Below, piece by piece: positions 23,501 to 33,984 of a stretch of DNA of 64,000 bases (position 1 is the first letter of the stretch; each line of letters begins with the position of its first letter). The stretch comes from Apostichopus japonicus. Taxonomy: Eukaryota > Echinodermata > Holothuroidea > Aspidochirotida > Stichopodidae. The DNA lies in NCBI RefSeq assembly GCF_037975245.1, contig NC_092573.1:17350265-17414264 (forward strand), read 5' to 3'. The notes beneath the pieces were generated by a model. That model was not told the DNA's origin, did no database searches, and saw nothing but the letters and a program-made list of their open reading frames with translations. Position numbers and translations under genes: made by a program.

Positions 23501-26500
23501 ATTTAATTTGAAACCAAGATGTAATTAATTCTTGAGTTACGATCATTTTAGTAAAACAATTTGTATTGACTTGTGTGTAATATTGCTATTTTAAATGCGA
23601 TTGTCTCGGTTTATCATTATGAGACCGTTTTTTTGTGGCTAATTTCTCTGACAAACATAGATTGAGCTACTTTGCACCACATATAACCCTACCATATTAA
23701 CATAGTTACATCTAGGGCCACTTACAAAGTAGCTCCATGTAAAGTTCCTCAGAGATACAGACAGACAGGGCTCTTTGGCAGGTAATTACAGCCATTCAGC
23801 ATATGCCCCCCCCCCCCATCCCACCACCCCTTTATTTTCAGTCTTATGTGACCCTTAACTTCAATGCACCTAGATCAGTGATAATTTTGAGACTGCTTAT
23901 TTGGTTAATTGTTCACAAGTATTCAATCTTTATTGACTTTTTTTTTTCTGTCCTCCCCCCCCCAAAAAACATGCAACAAATATATACTTTAATATATCCT
24001 TTCTTTCTTTTTCAGGAGTGACAGTTCCTTCAACTTTTTCTTGTTTTTTTTCATTTTTTTCTTCCAATGTATTGTCACAGGGATTCTTACACTTGGCTTG
24101 GAAAACCTTGGAGCTTGGTAAGTTGAAACTTTCTAAGGATAGCAGGTGCATTCTTGCACCACAGTCAGATTACTGTGTGTTTCTTATTTGGTTTAATATA
24201 AAGATATGTGATTATTACGTTATTACAGCACTTAAGATATTCATCTTGTTGTTCTTTGTATACGAATCGGGATTAAACAATAGAGGCAACTCAATTCTTT
24301 TAGGGTGAATTAGTCATTACTTTGGACACAACAACAGAAATATTCCCCAAACCCCACGCTCTTGATCTGTATGTTTACCGCAGCTGCTCAGTAGCTGTGT
24401 TCTGGTGCAATATCACTGGAGTTTCAGACAACTTTTGGGCCCTGATGGTGATAACTTTGAGGACACAGCAGTCTTTACTGTCAGAAATGTATGATTTTAA
24501 GGGCATTCTGGCAAGTGGTAGGGAATCATTGGCAATATCTCATTCACAACAGGAATTTATGAGAGAGTAAACTCATAACTTTGCTAGAGCCACAGTTCTC
24601 ACTCCTGTTTAGAGTAATCCTTCAAAACTATTACTTTAATAAAAGGTTTAACATTATATGAATTTGAACTTCATATAAAATCAGCTGTATTTACTGTATA
24701 TGTGCCTATTATGATTGAATATATCTCCCTGGAAAACTTTCACAATGTTTTTTTGGCAGTAAACATTGGTGGAATTGAGATATTTTGGTCATCAGTTGGG
24801 ACTGTTAGTGACTGTTGTGATTCAGATCACATGGATCATAGGACCCTCCTCTCTTAATGAGCATTTTGCCACATTCCTTAACATAGACAAAGCAGATGAG
24901 CCTAAACTGATGCAAAAACTTTCACAGGCTTTTTCAATGGGACGGCTGTACTTCATTTTTGGTTATCATTTATTTGTTAATTATAGCAACTATATTTCTT
25001 TCGTTTGCTAAAAACATTGTCGCACAAATTTACAACCTCTTATAAGGGTTACTGGATCTTCTGTTGGACTTTAATATTCATCGTGTCACAAATGGCACAA
25101 CCAGATAATTAAAAAAAAATCAACTCTGTTCCAGTGTTCAAAATGAAACTTGGCTTATCAAGATATTTAGAAATGGATTCAGATAGGATCGATGCATAGA
25201 ATATTACAGATAATTAAAAAATTTGACAGAGATTGTCTCAAATAGCTTTGCTTTTAAGGCCAAATGATTTATGATATCATAGAATTGTGAAAATATAAGT
25301 TTTCCTCAACAGCGGAGTAATCAATGGTGCCCACGTCATATCCAATGGGAAAGATGAAGAGAAAGGCTTTCATGTAGTTCTCGGTGTGTTAATGATCCTG
25401 ATGGGGGCATTGTGGGGCACCCTGTGTGTCTTGAATGTCATATATTTGGTAAAGGTACGACCAAGAAACTTATCAAATATATAATCATCACCACAATGTT
25501 TCGTGCCCATCCCACCTTTCATGAAAACACCATGTGTTACATGTGCTCATATGACGTTTTTTCGATGGAGATAAACAGTGTCATGATAAACAATACAAAA
25601 GGGGGTGGGGGTTTTCAGAAGAAGAAATCAGCATATCTTTCAAGATTTGTGAGAACAAAAAGGCCGGTTTGCCAGGTACATTATGGCATAATGAAAGGTT
25701 TGGCTGAGACACTTTACTTGAAATAATCCAGCCATCTTGCAGGCAACTTGAATGAGAGTGATTTACATCTATCAAATCCACCTTATTATCACAGTTGGAT
25801 TAATTGTAAGGGTAATAGCCTCCAGAATGTGTTATCCAGGAACAAATGAGACACACCATCAAGATATCTCATACATATTCATAATTCCTTTTTTGATTTC
25901 ATTTGTCACTATAAAGCGGTCTGATAAATTCCATCGCATTCCTGGCTTCATCTACATCTCCTAGTGTCGGCAAAATTGTCGTTGGACTTTTAATGTTGGT
26001 TGTTGCACTGTGTTTTGCCGCTTTGGCCATTGCCAGTGTATGCTACCTTTATCAGGTAACAATGACAACCATTTATACTCACAATTTTCACTTCATAAAT
26101 CTTTTCTTCATTTTCTTTATTCACTATTAGAGCATTTGTCCACCAGCTCATGCTATTGAAAATGAATTCCATTGCAATTATTCTGTAAAGAAAGTCATGT
26201 TTACCAATCAAGAGAGTGATTTAAAAGTTGTTTCGATTTCATAATTCTTGGACTAGGTAAAACCTCACAACCTGAAATTGTGTGAATGAAATTTGTGATT
26301 GAGAAACATTCAGCTATCCAATCAGCTGTGCCCTATAATTTTAATATCCTTTTCGTATTTGTTGTCAAACAAGGATACCCTCCTAAAGTTTTTCAACAGT
26401 TCTTGACGTTAGTTTACAAGTGAGTACTGTAGTTAATGATCCCATATGATGCCAAAGAAATGTTTCCAGCCAGTCAATTTACACTTTTGATATCAATGCA

Positions 26501-27484
26501 AACCACACAGAAAGAGCAAATCGGAACTTTGAAAGAAGTTTGCCGATGTTTTCTTTGGTAACACAAAAAGAGTTTAGTTCTAACTTATCAGTCCAGGTTG
26601 TATTTCTATACCATATTAAAAATTTTTGGGAGAAATGACCCATTAAGCAGTTGAGGTTCATCAATTAAAGCTACTGGATCTTATATTCTAATAACGTAGA
26701 CCATTAGGTCAGTTCCTCAGTTACAACACAAACCTCAATGGGAAGACATTATTTGTCATTGACAAATTGTTTTCAGTGTCATCCATGTTGTTTATATGAA
26801 GTGAAACTAAGAAGTTTTTTGGTTGAGTTATTACAAGTGTAGAAACAATGTATTAATATTTGCAATAAGGCCTGCTCTGTGGAGCCAACATCATTGTCAT
26901 CAATTTATCATTCAAAGAGTATTTTCAAGAGATTAAGCCTATTTAAAATTGATTATCTTGTAAACCATATTAGCTACAGAAACATCATTAACACTCAAAT
27001 GTATGTTTCTTGTTTTCTCGGACTACAACATATCAAGACAAAGATGTTGCCTAAGGTCATCCTTTAGTGGCAGATAATCTAAGTAGTAATGATGGTTACA
27101 TTTTTGTGGGACAGGCAAAGTGCTTTCTGGATTCCACAAGAAGCTATCTAAAGGGGGTACAGGGGGGGGGGAGGGGGTTCTGAATTGAATGAAAGAATAA
27201 AATATAAAGTCAATGTTCTTGAATCGTTCCTTTCAAGATAACTCCAGATAATTTTACATGATTATTTGTGTTCTGATTCAAGTAATAGCTGATTTTTAAG
27301 ACTTCTGATACATACTGTCACTTTCTGATAGGTGCACTCTCTGTACCGCAGCACCGGTGCCAGCTTCGAGAAGGCCCAGGCGGAATTTGCCAAATCTGTC
27401 GCTAGCAATCCTGGAGTGCAGTCGGCCACCAAACAAGCTGCTTCAGCAGCAGTGAGTGGAGCCATGAGCGCCAACCAGATGTAG
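5497..27484 (+). CDS. SCAMP: SCAMP, secretory carrier-associated membrane protein (exons 2 to last)
   Basis: SCAMPs are four-pass membrane proteins of post-Golgi recycling and secretory vesicles that act in endocytosis and exocytosis. Eight coding positions are visible: 5497-5577, 6090-6200, 6767-6875, 7595-7723, then 20837-20996 or 22626-22797, 24016-24117, then 25313-25454 or 25917-26055, and 27332-27484 with TAG. All have AG/GT borders and matching phases; every one-per-pair combination gives 328-333 codons including the stop. In order: an NPF motif (EH-domain ligand), a Pro/Ala-rich segment, a charged coiled coil, four TM segments, the cytosolic E peptide [11 protein letters not shown] between TM2 and TM3, and a cytosolic tail. 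The NPF and coiled-coil N-terminus fit the SCAMP1-3 class rather than SCAMP5. The initiator exon is not in the window. The 13-kb intron 7724-20836 holds two large transposons. Confidence 0.93.
6090..6200 (+). CDS. SCAMP: SCAMP exon: Pro/Ala/Ser-rich linker
   Basis: Phase-0 exon of 37 codons between TTTCCAG and GTAAGT. It encodes a low-complexity segment ([16 protein letters not shown], then [13 protein letters not shown]), the poorly conserved linker before the coiled coil. Confidence 0.9.
6767..6875 (+). CDS. SCAMP: SCAMP exon: coiled coil
   Basis: Exon of 36 codons plus one base, between TTAAAG and GTGAGT. It encodes [20 protein letters not shown] and then [11 protein letters not shown], the charged heptad-like helix seen before the first membrane segment in SCAMP1-3. 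Confidence 0.93.
7595..7723 (+). CDS. SCAMP: SCAMP exon: pre-TM1 signature and start of TM1
   Basis: Exon between TTTGTAG and GTATGT. It encodes [20 protein letters not shown], the SCAMP signature, then [19 protein letters not shown] entering TM1. It ends in phase 1 (one base, G), the phase both alternative next exons need. Confidence 0.95.
   Translation, partial: FVRTTSHHYQSGFQWGHAFTKTLLWTFQFLSKRLLKLDFTYG
8691..8720. repeat. 30-bp near-perfect palindrome heading a GGTCA block
   Basis: TAGCTCATACCAGC followed by its reverse complement with one mismatch. It is followed to about 9345 by a block with GGTCAAAGGTCA motifs (8870-8880, 9168-9180). The layout, hairpin first and AGGTCA-rich DNA after, matches that at 13140. 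Confidence 0.75.
10270..10680 (+). repeat. ~400-bp direct repeat, copy 1
   Basis: Closely similar to 16745-17165 in the same orientation. Shared blocks include AATATTGATGCTTAGATAAG, TTCGCTCCGCTTACG, and TCGCACCATGGGAACGACAC. The two copies lie in two different inverted-repeat elements. Confidence 0.85.
11798..11854 (+). repeat. Three perfect 19-bp tandem repeats
   Basis: GCCGTCAGGCCAGTTGAAA occurs three times head to tail without mismatch, followed by GCCCTCCCC. Confidence 0.95.
12109..12130. repeat. (AT)n microsatellite
   Basis: About 11 uninterrupted AT dinucleotides within the Tc1/mariner-type element. Confidence 0.9.
13140..15784. repeat. AGGTCA-rich higher-order tandem array bounded by GGTTCCTTGCTT
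   Basis: The block opens with GGTTCCTTGCTT, part of the local hairpin 13140-13165, and closes at 15773-15784 with its exact reverse complement. Inside, a landmark around AATAACTCCCAGT.CCAAGGTGT recurs near 13390, 14045, 14345, 14742, 15131 and 15425, spacings of about 300 and 390 bp with one gap of about 655. Each unit contains GAGGTCACCAAAGGTCAA and several TGACC half-sites. A (GT)n run at about 13185-13219 lies near the start. No coding potential was seen. Confidence 0.8.
16031..16122. repeat. Subterminal hairpin, left end of the Harbinger-like element
   Basis: ATCCGACCGCGG at about 16031 pairs with CCGCGGTCGGA at about 16112. A similar stem (TCCGACTGC with GCAGTCGGA) lies at 19801-19838 near the other end, so both termini carry a stem based on the same TCCGAC.GC core. 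Confidence 0.75.
16214..16712 (+). repeat. Imperfect ~270-bp tandem duplication
   Basis: A unit with GAATGACAAGT, then TTTTACATGT, GCAGTAAAACAAA and ACCGAAATCCCGAAAG, occurs at 16214-16440 and again at about 16475-16712, with substantial divergence. Confidence 0.7.
16745..17165 (+). repeat. ~400-bp direct repeat, copy 2
   Basis: Partner of 10270-10680, same orientation, inside the Harbinger-like element. Differences are scattered substitutions and small indels. Confidence 0.85.
19902..20836. other. Rest of the large SCAMP intron
   Basis: Noncoding. It contains an A-rich doublet of about 27 bp at 20473-20530 (GGGGAAATAAAATAGAAAAA). A GGTTCCACCCCTTGACCCC motif near 20577 also occurs inverted near 17965. 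Nothing coding was recognised before the splice acceptor at 20836. Confidence 0.6.
20837..20996 (+). CDS. SCAMP: SCAMP alternative exon 1a (TM1-TM2, E peptide)
   Basis: 160 bp between CCCTCAG and GTGAGA. With the upstream G it reads [17 protein letters not shown], then [19 protein letters not shown], then [17 protein letters not shown]. It supplies the rest of TM1, TM2 and the E peptide. The start and end phases equal those of 22626-22797. The correct frame is not the longest open frame locally, so it is easily missed. Confidence 0.87.
20997..22625. other. Intron between the two alternative SCAMP exons
   Basis: Noncoding, 1.6 kb. From about 21840 to 22280 it holds a degenerate repeat family: CCATGTTGTGTTGATCCATG or variants, then a .TCTGAT.CTT box and AATATGAAAT.TTG. 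These occur near 21848, 21940, 22005, 22095, 22150 and 22230. The position is suggestive for regulated exon choice, but no function can be claimed from sequence. Confidence 0.6.
22626..22797 (+). CDS. SCAMP: SCAMP alternative exon 1b (TM1-TM2, E peptide)
   Basis: 172 bp between TTACCAG and GTTTGT. It reads [19 protein letters not shown], a charged loop [13 protein letters not shown], then [16 protein letters not shown] and FRPVYKAFR. It aligns end to end with 20837-20996 and has the same phases. Its TM1-TM2 loop is longer and charged (DKRKD), so isoforms would differ mainly in TM1, this loop and TM2 while keeping the E peptide. Confidence 0.9.
22798..24015. other. SCAMP intron
   Basis: Noncoding AT-rich DNA with homopolymer runs: G at 22963-22979, C at 23291-23300 and 23807-23817. 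A TATATCC/TTCTTTCTTTTTCAG polypyrimidine acceptor ends it. No further SCAMP exon copy was recognised. Confidence 0.6.
24016..24117 (+). CDS. SCAMP: SCAMP exon: TM3
   Basis: 102 bp between TTTTCAG and GTAAGT. It completes the Arg of KAFR and reads [17 protein letters not shown], then [16 protein letters not shown], ending two bases into the next codon. The Phe-rich run is TM3; vertebrate SCAMPs have SDSSFRFFVFFF here. No duplicate of this exon was found. Confidence 0.93.
24118..25312. other. SCAMP intron
   Basis: Noncoding. A hydrophobic open frame at 24766-25011 lies behind a plausible acceptor (TTTTTTGGCAG at 24759) but does not continue the gene's frame and has no good donor, so it is not called an exon. 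Confidence 0.55.
25313..25454 (+). CDS. SCAMP: SCAMP alternative exon 2a (TM3-TM4 loop, TM4)
   Basis: 142 bp between CTCAACAG and GTACGA. With the preceding TG it reads [19 protein letters not shown], then [19 protein letters not shown], then [10 protein letters not shown]: the lumenal loop and TM4. It ends in phase 0, as does 25917-26055. Confidence 0.92.
25917..26055 (+). CDS. SCAMP: SCAMP alternative exon 2b (TM3-TM4 loop, TM4)
   Basis: 139 bp between ACTATAAAG and GTAACA. It reads [17 protein letters not shown], then [17 protein letters not shown], then [13 protein letters not shown]. It aligns with 25313-25454 (CGVIN against [14 protein letters not shown] against VVGLLMLVV) and has identical phases. 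Here the loop is Ser/Thr-rich instead of charged. A second AG at 25963-25964 also fits the phase but would delete the loop, so 25917 is the preferred start. Confidence 0.88.
26056..27331. other. Last SCAMP intron
   Basis: Noncoding, AT-rich, with a G run at about 27159-27177. No exon or element was recognised. Confidence 0.6.
27332..27484 (+). CDS. SCAMP: SCAMP last coding exon
   Basis: Phase-0 exon after TCTGATAG, ending in TAG. It encodes [20 protein letters not shown] and an Ala/Ser-rich C-terminus ending in SANQM. The [15 protein letters not shown] block is the conserved cytosolic tail of SCAMP1-3. Confidence 0.95.
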   Translation: MHSLYRSTGASFEKAQAEFAKSVASNPGVQSATKQAASAAVSGAMSANQM

Positions 27485-30400
27485 GAACCAGGTTCCCTCT
27501 CTGCGAAGATCCATGGGGTCATCTTTGTCATTTCATGATTAACCTCTTTGTGATATTTATGTAAACCTCCCAACACCCTAGACCCCTGTCCCTCCCTCTT
27601 ACCTTATTTCTGCCTGTGTGATCATATTTAAGAAAAGCATTAGCGAGAATCAAACAACTCAAAAGTGACAGAACTGTGGCAGCTCTGAATGTGATGATAG
27701 GGGGCTTGGATGAGATAAAGGGAGACAACTGCACAGAGTGCCGTCGACTAATCATGGCAAACAAAAAAGACAATGATAGTTCCTGGCCCTTTTGATGTTG
27801 GGCTGTTAAGTGACATGACATCACTGTTTTCTCTTTTATTAATTTTGTAATCAAGGTTTGTTTCTAGCAAAGTAGCTTGTTACATGTTTCTAGCCCCCTT
27901 CTTTTTGTCTTACTCAATCTGTCCAACAATTTGACTGAATCTTTGTACAAAAGGCTACATTTTATTGTCAATTCAATTAGGTGTTTCTTTGGCAAGTGCC
28001 AGTTTAGCTGAATTGAACAACAAAGCTAACTTTTTTTTAAATTTTGTTTCTGTGCATTTGGTAGAGATAGACAGTTCCAGGTGGTATATGCTGTAAAGCT
28101 CAGTTAGATAGGAACTGGTAAAATTTAACTAAAGGATAATAAAAAAGGGTTAAAAAATTGTAAAAGTTTTGTTGTAGCATTGTTCTTTTTTATTATTGTT
28201 TGATGTAGGGAAGGGTAACATCTTATTACTTCTATCCAGCCTATCACAAAAAAAAGAGGGGAAAAAGAAAGAGAAATTTTACAAGGGGAAGTATTTAGGA
28301 AAACTGGCACAATGGCAAGGCATTCCTTTGTGAAAACTTGTTGATTTTTTTTGGGGGGGGGCGGGGGGTTTGTTAACTGTATTCTCAAATTTGTGCTTGA
28401 AATGACTGTAGTGTAGCATTTTTGTTAAAACATTATACAGATGGTTGGTAAATTGCATGGGATTTTTGTTTTTTGGCAGAGCATATTTTTCAAATTGTTC
28501 ATTTAACTGAATTTGATGGTATATACCCAACAAATAAAATAAAAATTTCTCAGAAAATATGTAGATATACAGTAGCTAATGTAGTATATATGATTCAATG
28601 TTAGCTATTCAATAGTAAACTCTCTGTAAACTTAATTAGCAAATTTCAATAAGATGGAAATGTACATACTTATTACACTGACCATACACGATATGTTTTA
28701 GTTTTTAGTAAGGACATGGGCAGGTAGCGTAACATTTTGTAAAAATAATAACTCAAATATAATTCATCCATTAGGTGTACATACTCATTAGAAAGTTTGC
28801 CTGGACTTGATTCACTCAAGCAGAAAAGTCCAAAGCAGTTTAGTCACTCAAACAACTGATGCGTAAACATGTAAGACTACATTACATGGCTGGATGACGC
28901 ATTGTAATATATGGTTGGTCAAAAGAAAGTGTTGGTCAGTTTGCCATTGGTGTGAAGCAGTTACTACTTTGCTGTTTACACAGGATATTGAACATGATAA
29001 GAATGATCATGTGACACCAGAGTTATGGTACCTTTTCTCGGGTCCTCTGAGGAAAATTGCTTAAGGGGATGTACACATAATGCTCAGGATTCCAACTGCA
29101 GCTGTTTTAATTAAAAAGTTGTAGATGAGTCATGTCAACCACTCAACTCAAGGCCCACTGTTAATCTTCTTCCAAGAGTATGGAATATGAAATTGAGTCA
29201 TTTTGAAACCATTTCCTTGGTATAAGTTGGAAGGCATCTCCTAGGGTAATAGCGATTTGAGTTAAGACATCAAGCAAATCACCTCACCAAAGTTGTATGG
29301 AAATATTTCAAATAAATCCTCTTTGTAATTTTTCCTTTTAACTCATTATTTACAATAATTGCGATGCTTGTCATTGTGTCTCTTGATCCAGGACATCCAG
29401 ATCAAGAGTATTAATGTACTAAATGACTGAGAATGCAAACAGATTTAATTGTTTCTGTAAATCAGCCAAATTATCGGTCAGAGATTATAAAGAGAATTAA
29501 CACAAAACCATCATGGAATTATGAACAAACCCCCCCCCTCTAAAAAGTATACGGTTTAATGATATTCATGTAATCATGCCTTCCCTCCTTGGGGTGGGGG
29601 AGATGCAGTGATGCATGTCCTCCTTTCTTATTAATGTACTCGGACAGCTAATTGTGATTAAGATACAGCAACTAAGTTGAAAATGAATGAAATTGTAATG
29701 GAAGTTTGAAACTGATACCTGAACATTTCATGAGTCAAGAAATATATATCGGCAAATTTTCAAATGGCCAAGAGATTACTTAGCTTTCCATTATTACGGT
29801 TTGCTGACCACAGGTGGATGATCTTCGATAACAACGTTTACTCAGTTAATGGAGCCATGAACATGGCCTTGTGTGTATTATAACGTTTTTTTTTTTTTTT
29901 TTTAAATATAACATTTCCTTATTTAAATAAGTACAGTTCTTTGTTTGGCAAGATTCTCCATTTACAGAGGTGATGTAGCTTCTTTGCCAGTTTGCCAAGA
30001 AGTAATGGCTGAAAAGCAATTGGGTGTAAGGAGTTGGTGAAAGTGCATGGGAAGGGGGGGGGGGGGGGAGTTGGCGTTACTGACTAAAATGGACCTCTGT
30101 TTGAGAGTGGAGGGTAGATAAATTACCAAAAACAGGGGAGATTGAATATCTACATGAGTAGGTAATGCTAACCATACTGAGGCTCCTCTGCAAAAATTCA
30201 TAATTAAACACAGTGTACTATTTCAGTGTTCAAGCCAAATTTGTCTTCACACACAGGAAAGTAGTGCTGGCCAGTAGAGAACTTGTGTTTACTATCATAC
30301 AGGTGGCTGGTCAATTAATTAGGTGCGTTCAAGAATGAATCCTAATGACAGCACTTGTGGTAGTTTATGCTATCAAGTAACAATTTTTAATGCTCAAGTG

Positions 30401-31483
30401 AATGTGAAGACTTTTTCTATAGGCAGGCTTGACCATAAGAGAAGCATAACTGTTCCTGAGAAGATACAAAGGCCATTATTATTATTATCATTATCAAAAG
30501 AGCTGTATCAGTCACTGATATTGAGGAGTTGACAGTTCATCTCCTTTCTGAAAGTTTTTTGTGATATATTCAGGGGTTTGAATTATGACAGTAGTCCTCA
30601 GAGCTTGTTTGTGATCTGTTAATATGTAAGTTACTAGAAATCTAGCATTTTGTTCTCTAATGGCACCAAGTGACCATTTCTTAATACTGTAGCTTTACAT
30701 AAGCAACAAAAACTGAAAAGGATACTGTCCATTATAGAAACAACATAGTAGGGGAGGGGGGGGGGGGGGGAATGGTAGTATAATGCCATCCCTCTTACCA
30801 AGGTTGCTACTTGGAAATTGAAGCAAAAGGTGGAGCCCTTACAGGTGATAGGGCCTTTTGTACCAAAGGTCTCTCATTCAAGTCCAGTATTAGCAGAAAT
30901 AAATTTGTTTCCAAATCAAGCATGAACTCTGCTGAAGTTACAAATGATTAATCAGCATTAACATTGTTGCAATAAAGGAGGAACGTACGTAAGGACACAA
31001 ATACTCTGTGAGAAACCCCATCCCCTCCCCAAAAGTAAATGAAAGACCGTAGGCATTCAGGTTTGTTGATAATTTTTTTTTTTTTAATCTAAGGTGGTGG
31101 TTGAAAATTTGCAAAATGTGAAAGTTATGTTGGACGTGGGAGTTAAATTTGTAAGTTTAGGGTAGCTGCGTAGATACATTGTTACCTTTATGATATTTTA
31201 CAGGCATTGTAATTTGCTTTCAGACATTAAACAGATGGTTGGTAAATTGCACGTTTTTGCCTTTGATGTACAGTAAAACAGTTATTCATTGATTTATTTC
31301 CAAAGAATTATAATACAAGCCTAACTCTAAAGCCTGACAACTGCTCTGTTGAGGAAAATACTAAAAATGCTATCTTAGAATAACAAAAGATTGAGAGGTT
31401 TGTCTTCCCACTGTCATACATTGTAATAGATAATGATAATAATCATCAGACTGCGACCAACCTTGGGAAGTACCGACAAAGAT
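27485..31483. other. SCAMP 3' untranslated region and downstream DNA
   Basis: The 3' UTR must start here, but its end cannot be placed; AATAAA occurs near 28533, among other places. There are G/C runs at 28350-28367, 29530, 30054-30069 and 30754-30769. The phrase CAGATGGTTGGTAAATTGCA is repeated at about 28438 and 31231. No gene was recognised. Confidence 0.5.
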
Positions 31484-32039
31484 AAAAGATTGTTCAGGGC
31501 AAAATTTACATTTGATAAATAAGAGGAACATAATCTAAGCATTCTGGTGAAATTTTCATTCAATTCCTACGTACCCGTTTTGCGATATTGACAGTTGAAG
31601 TTGCCTCCTTTCATACCAAAAGGGAACTTGGAGCAAACAGGTGTGACGTCATTGTTGCACAATGATAAATAATGTCTTGTTAACCTTCAAAATTGACGTC
31701 TAATTTTGTACTCCACAATTGGATGCATGCTTAATGTGATTGTACCATAGGTATTGGTAATTTATAAACTTAACATTCTCTTTAGACAAACTAGTAGCCC
31801 TATCCAATCCAAGGTCAAATCAATAGAATGAAAAATAAAGCAAAAAAAAAAAACCATGATTTGTCAGTGTGCAACAATGATACACACCAAGTTCACTTTT
31901 GGTAGAATATCAGATAACTTCAACTGTCAATATCTAAAACACGGTACGTAGGAATTGAATGCAAATTCTGCTAGAATGCTTAGATTATGTTCCTCTTTAA
32001 CATATCAAACAGAAATTTTGACCTGGACTATTCTTTTAA
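31484..32039. mobile_element. Fold-back element with ~120-bp arms
   Basis: The arms 31484-31605 and 31917-32039 are inverted copies. Shared blocks are GAGGAACATAATCTAAGC, CATTCAATTCCTACGTACC and GATATTGACAGTTGAAGTT. The middle is about 310 bp and noncoding. Size and long arms fit a MITE or fold-back transposon of unknown family; target duplication unclear. Confidence 0.75.
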
Positions 32040-32589
32040 CACCAACTGGGTAAACAACTGGTTAGAGGAAATAGAGACGCAAAATTTTTGTTATCTTCAC
32101 TGACTGTATGATGCAAAGTTTTCCTCACATAAGTGAGTTCTTTCTGGTTTATTTCTAATATTCTTTGGCACAGTATAGAATTTTATAAATTATATTCTCC
32201 GTTTTAAAGTGCGTCAAAGTCTCCAGCATCTTTCTTCTGCAAGGTTTCACAATCAACATTTTCATAAATATTGTATGCTAAAGGGTTTAGTGTTTGCGGT
32301 GTTCTTACACGTAAAGATGTCGCATAAAAAATATATGTAAAATCCTGTATATATGGTAACACTTTTGTTTTGACCTTTGATCTGGTAGTATGAATATTCA
32401 TTAAGCAAATTGCATATTTGTCCGTCTTTCATTTTGCTATTTTCGTATGAAGGGTTTGGGCTGCGGTAGAGAAGATTGTATTCTGTGATACGCATGATGC
32501 AAACTTAGTCAACACACTGCTTTCTACCCTTGCAGACCTCCCAAATGGACTCTCAAGAAAATAACTGAAGCAGATAAGACATGTTGGGA

Positions 32590-32715
32590 AATGTAAAACA
32601 TATTGACATGGGTTATAAGACATGTTGACATGCCTGTGAAACATGAGGACTTGTCTATCAGACATATCAACATGTGTTACAAGACATATTGACATGCCTG
32701 TAAAACATGTGGAAA
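32590..32715. repeat. Short tandem repeat of GACATGTTGACATGCCTGT type
   Basis: Two units of about 64 bp (AAGACATGTTGACATGCCTG near 32617 and AAGACATATTGACATGCCTG near 32681), each followed by .AAACATG. Within units, GACAT/CATGT words alternate, so local hairpins are possible. Confidence 0.7.
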
Positions 32716-33984
32716 TGTTCGCAATCGTTGGGTGATGTGATATTTTTGTTGATCAAAACTCCCAATTGAACTAACCAGCCAGAGGGGGCATTTGTGGATG
32801 TGATAGAAGATAGATATACTGATGTACTATAGTGATTTATATGTATATCTATTTATTGTCACTTTGTCACATTCATTAATGCTCGTCATGACTGATCAAA
32901 TGATAATCCTACAGACAGTTTTCATGAAAGAGAGATGAAGCTTGTATTTTGAAATACTAAATTAAAATATTCATGTTCATGCAACTATGAATGTTTTTGT
33001 TTAGCTATAAAACCACAATTTGCTTTTGGTCACCAATTGGCAAGCTCTGACCATCTTACTTAATCAATTAAACACTCTTAAATGGGGGACCATTTTTAAA
33101 TAAAACCCTTAATATTAATGACATTGTATTTGCAGAAATTTTGCCAAGGTTAACTCAAAGCGGTTCTTACAAAAGAAAGTAGCTTTAATTGTCCTAAATC
33201 CTGCAAAAATTCACACAGACACCATATACACAGTCATTAATAAACATTATAAAAGCTATCAAACATAGTGCCTGTTGCCATCAGCTAGAACTGTAAATGG
33301 TTTCTATTGGTTAGATTTACTTAAGATATGTTTATCATTTGTAAAATAACAGAGATAGATCTAAAAAGATGTATGAATTTTCAGTTGTAATACAGAATAC
33401 AGTTGAAAATGTTATTGTACATTAGATGCAGCAAGGCTTGAGAAAATTATGTCACTGCCGAGTTGGTGTCCAGTTTTATATGTCACATGTAATTTTGTTA
33501 GTTACTAGTTCAACTATGTGTAAAGCCTGCTAGAATGCAATAAAAACAAAGTTAATTTACTATAGATAGCCAACATCTATCTTTGAAACAAACATGACAC
33601 CACCTTTACCTTCTCACAAAGGTATGGCTCTATGATATTTGTGAGGTTTATTAAATATTATATACATGTAAACATTTTGCTTTTGTGCTTTTCTTCTAAA
33701 AGAATTCTGTGTATCATACTGTAATATCCTCAGTGAAACAAAAGAAAAATATTTTAAGAATTATTGGATATATTCCCAGTTCAACTTCACCGCAATGGAA
33801 GATAATAATAATTGTTGTTACAATAAAAGCAAAGAAATAGTGTTGTCTTTTGCCTTGCATTCGATTCCTGGCAGTGAAATGCCATCATTGGGGGGGGGGG
33901 GGGAGGGAGGGCGTTCATTATTCCGGGAAGGGTTGTGGTTTCTTAAGGACATGCCATGCGTGTTATGGGTAGCAGGGAACAGCT
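32716..33984. other. Intergenic DNA
   Basis: AT-rich with no recognisable gene. A G run lies at about 33891-33903. Confidence 0.5.

Noticed and set aside
24766-25011. Hydrophobic open frame as a duplicate SCAMP TM exon
   Set aside because: The phase required from the upstream exon meets a stop six codons after the acceptor at 24759, and no in-phase donor follows. It does not align convincingly with the TM3 exon.
25965-26055. Shorter form of the second TM4 exon starting at 25965
   Set aside because: It fits the phase but drops the loop that aligns with the other copy. The acceptor at 25916 gives a full-length match, so it is preferred; the short form is kept only as a possible alternative acceptor.
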